Positions 57,996-64,000 of a stretch of DNA of 64,000 nt are shown here, piece after piece. The DNA comes from Paramoeba atlantica (taxonomy: Eukaryota; Discosea), in NCBI GenBank assembly GCA_977017575.1, contig CDRNVI010000043.1:735620-799619 (forward strand). Reading direction: 5' to 3'. Both the position numbers and the translations under genes were made by a program. The notes under the pieces were generated by a model. That model worked only from the letters and a program-made list of their open reading frames with translations. It was not told the origin of the DNA and did not search any database. How positions within the stretch are numbered: the stretch's first letter is position 1; every line of letters starts with the position of its first letter.

Positions 57996-58102
57996 CTTGT
58001 GACATGGGTTCGCTTCTCATAAATAAATGAATAAATAAATATTCCAGATAGACGTGTCCGCTGACTTCTTACAACCGAAGACCTCCCATCCATTTCTCTG
58101 CC
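57996..58102. other. Short unique spacer between two satellites
   Basis: About 107 bp including a short AAAT-type microsatellite (58018-58040). No gene, tRNA or terminator is seen. Confidence 0.7.
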
Positions 58103-61100
58103 GGAAGAGGAAGAAAGAGGAAGAAAGAGGAAGAAAGAGGAAGAAAGAGGAAGAAAGAGGAAGAAAGAGGAAGAAAGAGGAAGAAAGAGGAAGAAAGAGG
58201 AAGAAAGAGGAAGAAAGAGGAAGAAAGAGGAAGAAAGAGGAAGAAAGAGGAAGAAAGAGGAAGAAAGAGGATGAAAGAGGAAGAAAGAGGAAGAAAGAGG
58301 AAGAAAGAGGAAGAAAGAGGAAGAAAGAGGAAGAAAGAGGAAGAAAGAGGAAGAAAGAGGAAGAAAGAGGAAGAAAGAGGAAGAAAGAGGAAGAAAGAGG
58401 AAGAAAGAGGAAGAAAGAGGAAGAAAGAGGAAGAAAGAGGAAGAAAGAGGAAGAAAGAGGAAGAAAGAGGAAGAAAGAGGAAGAAAGAGGAAGAAAGAGG
58501 AAGAAAGAGGAAGAAAGAGGAAGAAAGAGGAAGAAAGAGGAAGAAAGAGGAAGAAAGAGGAAGAAAGAGGAAGAAAGAGGAAGAAAGAGGAAGAAAGAGG
58601 AAGAAAGAGGAAGAAAGAGGAAGAAAGAGGAAGAAAGAGGAAGAAAGAGGAAGAAAGAGGAAGAAAGAGGAAGAAAGAGGAAGAAAGAGGAAGAAAGAGG
58701 AAGAAAGAGGAAGAAAGAGGAAGAAAGAGGAAGAAAGAGGAAGAAAGAGGAAGAAAGAGGAAGAAAGAGGAAGAAAGAGGAAGAAAGAGGAAGAAAGAGG
58801 AAGAAAGGGAAGAAAGAGGAAGAAAGAGGAAGAAAGAGGAAGAAAGAGGAAGAAAGAGGAAGAAGAGAAGAAAGAGGAAGAAAGAGGAAGAAAGAGGAAG
58901 AAAGAGGAAGAAAGAGGAAGAAAGAGGAAGAAAGAGGAAGAAAGAGGAAGAAAGAGGAAGAAAGAGGAAGAAAGAGGAAGAAAGAGGAAGAAAGAGGAAG
59001 AAAGAGGAAGAAAGAGGAAGAAAGAGGAAGAAAGAGGAAGAAAGAGGAAGAAAGAGGAAGAAAGAGGAAGAAAGAGGAAGAAAGAGGAAGAAAGAGGAAG
59101 AAAGAGGAAGAAAGAGGAAGAAAGAGGAAGAAAGAGGAAGAAAGAGGAAGAAAGAGGAAGAAAGAGGAAGAAAGAGGAAGAAAGAGGAAGAAAGAGGAAG
59201 AAGAGAAGAGAAGAAAGAGGAAGAAAGAGGAAGAAAGAGGAAGAAAGAGGAAGAAAGAGGAAGAAAGAGGAAGAAAGAGGAAGAAAGAGGAAGAAAGAGG
59301 AAGAAAGAGGAAGAAAGAGGAAGAAAGAGGAAGAAAGAGGAAGAAAGAGGAAGAAAGAGGAAGAAAGAGGAAGAAAGCGGAAGAAAGAGGAAGAAAGAGG
59401 AAGAAGAGGAAGAAAGAGGAAGAAAGAGGAAGAAAGAGGAAGAAAGAGGAAGAAAGAGGAAGAAAGAGAGGAAGAAAGAGGAAGAAAGAGGAAGAAAGAG
59501 GAAGAAAGAGGAAGAAAGAGGAAGAAAGAGGAAGAAAGAGGAAGAAAGAGGAAGAAAGAGGAAGAAAGAGGAAGAAAGAGGAAGAAGAGGAAGAAAGAGG
59601 AAGAAAGAGAAGAAAGAGGAAGAAAGAGGAAGAAAGAGGAAGAAAGAGGAAGAAAGAGGAAGAAAGAGGAAGAAAGAGGAGAAAGAGGAAGAAAGAGGAA
59701 GAAAGAGGAAGAAAGAGAAGAAAGAGGAAGAAAGAGGAAGAAAGAGGAAGAAAGAGGAAGAAAGAGGAAGAAAGAGGAAGAAAGAGGAAGAAAGAGGAAG
59801 AACGAGGAAGAAAGAGGAAGAAAGAGGAAGAAGAGGAAGAAAGAGGAAGAAAGAGGAAGAAAGAGGAAGAAAGAGGAAGAAAGAGGAAGAAAGAGGAAGA
59901 AAGAGGAAGAAAGAGGAAGAAAGAGGAAGAAAGAGGAAGAAAGAGGAAGAAGAGGAAGAAAGAGGAAGAAGAGGAGAACGGAGAGGAGAAAGAGGAAGAA
60001 AGAGGAAGCAAGAGGAAGAAAGAGGAAGAAAGAGGAAGAAAGAGGAAGAAAGAGGAAGAAAGAGGAAGAAAGAGGAAGAAAGAGGAAGAAAGAGGAAGAA
60101 AGAGGAAGAAAGAGGAAGAAAGAGGAAGAAAGAGGAAGAGGAGAAAGAGGAAGAAAGAGGAAGAAAGAGGAAGAAGAGGAAGAAGGGAGAAGAGGAAGAA
60201 GAGGAAGAAGAGGAAGAAAGAGGAAGAAAGAGGAAGAAAGAGGAAGAAAGAGGAAGAAAGAGGAAGAAAGAGGAAGAAAGAGGAAGAAAGAGGAAGAAAG
60301 AGGAAGAAAGAGGAAGAAAGAGGAAGAAAGAGGAAGAAAGAGGAAGAAAGAGGAAGAAAGAGGAAGAAAGAGGAAGAAAGAGGAAGAAAGAGGAAGAAAG
60401 AGGAAGAAAGAGGAGAAAGAGGAAGAAAGAGGAAGAAAGAGGAAGAGAGAAGAAAGAGGAAGAAAGAGGAAGAAAGAGGAAGAAAGAGGAAGAAAGAGGA
60501 AGAAAGAGGAAGAAAGAGGAAGAAAGAGGAAGAAAGAGGAAGAAAGAGGAAGAAAGAGGAAGAAAGAGGAAGAAGAGGAAGAAGAGGAAGAAAGAGGAAG
60601 AAAGAGGAAGAAAGAGGAAGAAAGAGGAAGAAAGAGGAAGAAAGAGGAAGAAAGAGGAAGAAAGAGGAAGAAAGAGGAAGAAAGAGGAAGAAAGAGGAAG
60701 AAAGAGGAAGAAAGAGGAAGAAAGAGGAGAAAGAGGAAGAAAGAGGAAGAAAGAGGAAGAAAGAGGAAGAAAGAGGAAGAAAGAGGAAGAAAGAGGAAGA
60801 AAGAGGAAGAAAGAGGAAGAAAGAGGAAGAAAGAGGAAGAAAGAGGAAGAAAGAGGAAGAAAGAGGAGAAGAGGAAGAAAGAGGAAGAAAGAGGAAGAAA
60901 GAGGAAGAAAGAGGAAGACAGAGGAAGAAAGAGGAAGACGAGGAAGAAAGAGGAAGAAAGAGGAAGAAAGAGGAAGAAAGAGGAAGAAAGGAAGAAGAGA
61001 AGAGGAAGAAAGAGGAGAAGAGGAAGAAAGAGGAAGAAAGAGGAAGAAAGAGGAGAAAGAGGAAGAAAGGAGAAGAGGAAGAAGAGGAAGAAAGAGGGAA

Positions 61101-64000
61101 GAAAGAGGAAGAAAGAGGAAGAAAGAGGAAGAAAGAGGAAGAAAGAGGAAGAAAGAGGAAGAAAGAGGAAGAAAGAGGAAGAAAGAGGAAGAAAGAGGAA
61201 GAAAGAGGAAGAAAGAGGAAGAAAGAGGAAGAAAGAGAAGAAAGAGGAAGAAGAGGAAGAAAGAGGAAGAAGAGGAAGAAGAGGAAGAAAGAGGAAGAAG
61301 AGAGAAGAGGAAGAAAGAGGAAGAAAGAGGAAGAAAGAGGAAGAAGAGAGAAGAGGAAAGAAAGAGGAAGAAAGAGGAAGAAAGAGAAGAAAGAGGAAGA
61401 AAGAGGAAGAAAGAGGAAGAAAGAGGAAGAAAGAGGAAGAAGAGGAAGAAAGAGGAAGAAAGAGGAAGAAAGAGGAAGAAAGAGGAAGAAAGAGGAAGAA
61501 AGAGGAAGAAAGAGAAGAAAGAGGAAGAAGAGGAAGAAAGAGGAAGAAAGACGGAAGAAAGAGGAAGAAAGAGGAAGAAAGAGGAAGAAAGAGGAAGAAA
61601 GAGGAAGAAAGAGGAAGAAAGAGGAAGAAAGCGGAAGAAAGAGGAAGAAAGAGGAAGAAAGAGGAAGAAAGAGGAAGAAAGAGGAAGAGGAGAAAGAGGA
61701 AGAAAGAGGAAGAAAGAGAAGAAAGAGGAAGAAAGAGGAAGAAAGAGGAAGAAAGAGGAAGAAAGAGGAAGAAAGAGGAAGAAAGAGGAAGAAAGAGGAA
61801 GAAAGGAGAAGAGGAAGAAAGAGGAAGAAAGAGGAAGAAAGAGGAAGAAAGAGGAAGAAAGAGGAGAGGAAGAAAGAGGAAGAAAGAGGAAGAAAGAGGA
61901 AGAAAGAGGAAGAAAGAGGAAGAAAGAGGAAGAAAGAGGAAGAAAGAGGAAGAAAGAGGAAGAAAGAGGAAGAAAGAGGAAGAAGAGGAAGAAAGAGGAA
62001 GAAAGAGGAAGAAAGAGAGGAAGAAAGAGGAAGAAAGAGGAAGAAAGAGGAAGAAAGAGGAAGAAAGAGGAAGAAAGAGGAAGAAAGAGGAAGAAAGAGG
62101 AAGAAAGAGGAAGAAAGAGGAAGAAAGAGGAAGAAAGAGGAGAAAGAGGAAGAAAGAGGAAGAAAGAGGAAGAAAGAGGAAGAAAGAGGAAGAAAGAGGA
62201 AGAAAGAGGAAGAAAGAGGAAGAAAGAGGAAGAAAGAGGAAGAAAGAGGAAGAAAGAGGAAGAAAGAGGAAGAAAGAGGAAGAAAGAGGAAGAAAGAGGA
62301 AGAAAGAGGAAGAAAGAGGAAGAAAGAGGAAGAAAGAGGAAGAAAGAGGAAGAACGAGGAAGAAAGAGGAAGAAAGAGGAAGAAAGAGGAAGAAAGAGGA
62401 AGAAAGAGGAAGAAAGAGGAAGAAAGAGGAAGAAAGAGGAAGAAAGAGGAAGAAAGAGGAGAAAGAGGAAGAAAGAGGAAGAAAGAGGAAGAAAGAGGAA
62501 GAAAGAGGAAGAAAGAGGAAGAAAGGGAAGAAAGAGGAAGAAAGAGGAAGAAAGAGGAAGAAAGAGGAAGAAAGAGGAAGAAAGAGGAAGAAAGAGGAAG
62601 AAAGAGGAAGAAAGAGGAAGAAAGAGGAGAGAGAAGAGGAAGAAAGAGGAAGAAAGAGGAAGAAAGAGGAAGAAAGAGGAAGAAAGAGGAAGAAAGAGGA
62701 AGAAAGAGGAAGAAAGAGGAAGAAAGAGGAAGAAAGAGGAAGAAAGAGGAAGAAGAGGAAGAAAGAGGAAGAAAGAGGAAGAAAGAGGAAGAAAGAGAGA
62801 AAGAGGAAGAGGAAGAAGAGGAAGAAAGAGGAAGAAAGAGGAAGAAAGAGGAAGAAAGAGGAAGAAAGAGGAAGAAAGAGGAAGAAAGAGGAAGAAAGAG
62901 GAAGAAAGAGGAAGAAAGAGGAAGAAAGAGGAAGAAAGAGGAAGAAAGAGGAAGAAAGAGGAAGAAAGAGGAAGAAAGAGGAAGAAAGAGGAAGAAAGAG
63001 GAAGAAAGAGGAAGAAAGAGGAAGAAAGAGGAAGAAAGAGGAAGAAAGAGGAAGAAAGAGGAAGAAAGAGGAAGAAAGAGGAAGAAAGAGGAAGAAAGAG
63101 GAAGAAAGAGGAAGAAAGAGGAAGAAAGAGGAAGAAAGAGGAAGAAAGAGGAAGAAAGGAGAGAGGAGAAAGAGGAAGAAAGAGGAAGAAAGAGGAAGAA
63201 AGAGGAAGAAAGAGGAAGAAAGAGGAAGAAAGAGGAAGAAAGAGGAAGAAGAGGAAGAAAGAGGAAGAAAGAGGAAGAAAGAGGAAGAAAGAGGAAGAAA
63301 GAGGAAGAAAGAGGAGAAGAGGAAGAAAGAGGAGAAAGAGGAAGAAAGAGGAAGAAAGAGGAAGAAAGAGGAAGAAAGAGGAAGAAAGAGGAAGAAAGAG
63401 GAAGAAGAGGAAGAAAGAGGAAGAGGAAGAAAGAGGAAGAAAGAGGAAGAAAGAGGAAGAAAGAGGAAGAAAGAGGAAGAAAGAGGAAGAAAGAGGAAGA
63501 AAGAGGAAGAAAGCGGAAGAAAGAGGAAGAAAGAGGAGAAAGAGGAAGAAAGAGGAAGAAAGAGGAAGAAAGAGGAAGAAAGAGGAAGAAGAGAGGAAGA
63601 AAGAGGAAGAAAGAGGAAGAAAGAGGAAGAAAGAGGAAGAAAGAGGAAGAAAGAGGAAGAAAGAGGAAGAAAGAGGAAGAAAGAGGAAGAAAGAGGAAGA
63701 AAGAGAAGAAAGAGGAAGAAAGAGGAAGAAGAGGAAGAAAGAGGAAGAAAGAGGAAGAAAGAGGAAGAAAGAGGAAGAAGAAGAGAGGAAGAAAGAGAAG
63801 AAAGAGGAAGAAAGAGGAAGAAAGAGGAAGAAAGAGGAAGAAAGAGGAAGAAAGAGGAAGAAAGAGGAAGAAAGAGGAAGAAAGAGGAAGAAAGAGGAAG
63901 AAAGAGGAAGAAAGGAGAAGAAAGAGGAAGAAAGAGGAAAGAAAAGAGGAAGACAAGAGGAAGAAAAGAGAGAGAAGAAAAGAGGAAGAAAGAGGAAGAA
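58103..64000. repeat. GAGGAAGAAA decamer satellite
   Basis: Roughly 590 copies of a 10-bp homopurine unit running off the right edge. The first 700 bp are almost perfect; further on, 1-3-bp losses, occasional AAGCGG or AACGAGG variants and local GAAGAAGAGG rearrangements become frequent. Complete purine/pyrimidine strand asymmetry over nearly 6 kb allows triplex (H-DNA) formation. A frame of almost 2000 Ser/Phe/Leu-rich residues on the minus strand arises only because 10 bp cycles through all frames without a stop. Confidence 0.97.

Noticed and set aside
57246-58093. Several open frames across the 18-bp array
   Set aside because: The period is a multiple of three, so stop-free phases remain open by construction. 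Both strands give equally open frames.
58017-63956. Minus-strand open frame of nearly 2000 Ser/Phe/Leu-rich residues
   Set aside because: Pure translation of the decamer satellite. A 10-bp unit without stop trinucleotides stays open in any frame; there is no non-repeat coding sequence.

Overview
The window holds no recognisable host gene. It is a dense, nested pile of retroelements bounded by satellite arrays, as in a subtelomeric or other heterochromatin-like island. The element mix points to a euglenozoan (kinetoplastid or relative): ingi/L1Tc-like LINEs (APE endonuclease-RT-RNase H), CRE/SLACS-like LINEs with a C-terminal restriction-like endonuclease (RLE), and VIPER/TATE-like tyrosine-recombinase (YR) retroelements ordered Gag-YR-RT/RNase H. 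Independent support is a spliced-leader-like sequence (core GATACAGTTTCTGTAC) at the 5' end of one full-length LINE (minus strand, 48692 downwards). The genus cannot be named from sequence alone.

Layout. 1-485: 18-bp satellite. 502-4707: intact APE-type LINE (APE-1). 5245-9971: two RLE-1 copies on the minus strand. 10088-13870: intact RLE-3 LINE, with its 5' part tandemly duplicated up to 14692. 14674-23224: VIPER-like element YR1, itself split by an intact RLE-2 LINE (17130-21244, 7-bp target duplication). 23225-25160: SINE-like fragment and RLE-2 debris. 25516 to about 36640: one plus-strand RLE-1 copy opened by at least three insertions, one of which is itself opened by another. 36655-39466: RLE-3 copy ending in one 18-bp unit. 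39467-43334: RLE-2 debris with a tRNA-derived SINE (40645-41026). 43335-52606: element YR2 with its full set of split direct repeats, inserted in an RLE-2 LINE and carrying an intact RLE-1 LINE (44212-48692, 15-bp target duplication). 52933-57384: intact APE-2 LINE, followed by a second 18-bp satellite (57400-57995) and at least 5.9 kb of a GAGGAAGAAA decamer satellite running off the window.

Family names used here: RLE-1 has N-terminal zinc fingers and a YLDDG catalytic box; RLE-2 has F/Y-I/V-DDIN; RLE-3 has Y-x-DDVT. All three carry a C-terminal Cys/His motif and a PD...D endonuclease. These names are local labels, not database families.

How it fits together. Autonomous LINEs supply RT and endonuclease. 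Short elements (a 382-bp tRNA-headed SINE and a 314-bp SINE-like unit) have target duplications and may borrow that machinery. The most notable patterns are: a spliced leader captured at a LINE 5' end, with shorter possible remnants on the others; a family of related 18-bp repeats appearing as long arrays upstream of both APE LINEs and as 3' tails of RLE LINEs; a 3'-UTR module shared between RLE families; and a possible common small beta-barrel domain near the N-terminus of APE LINEs, RLE LINEs and YR Gag proteins.
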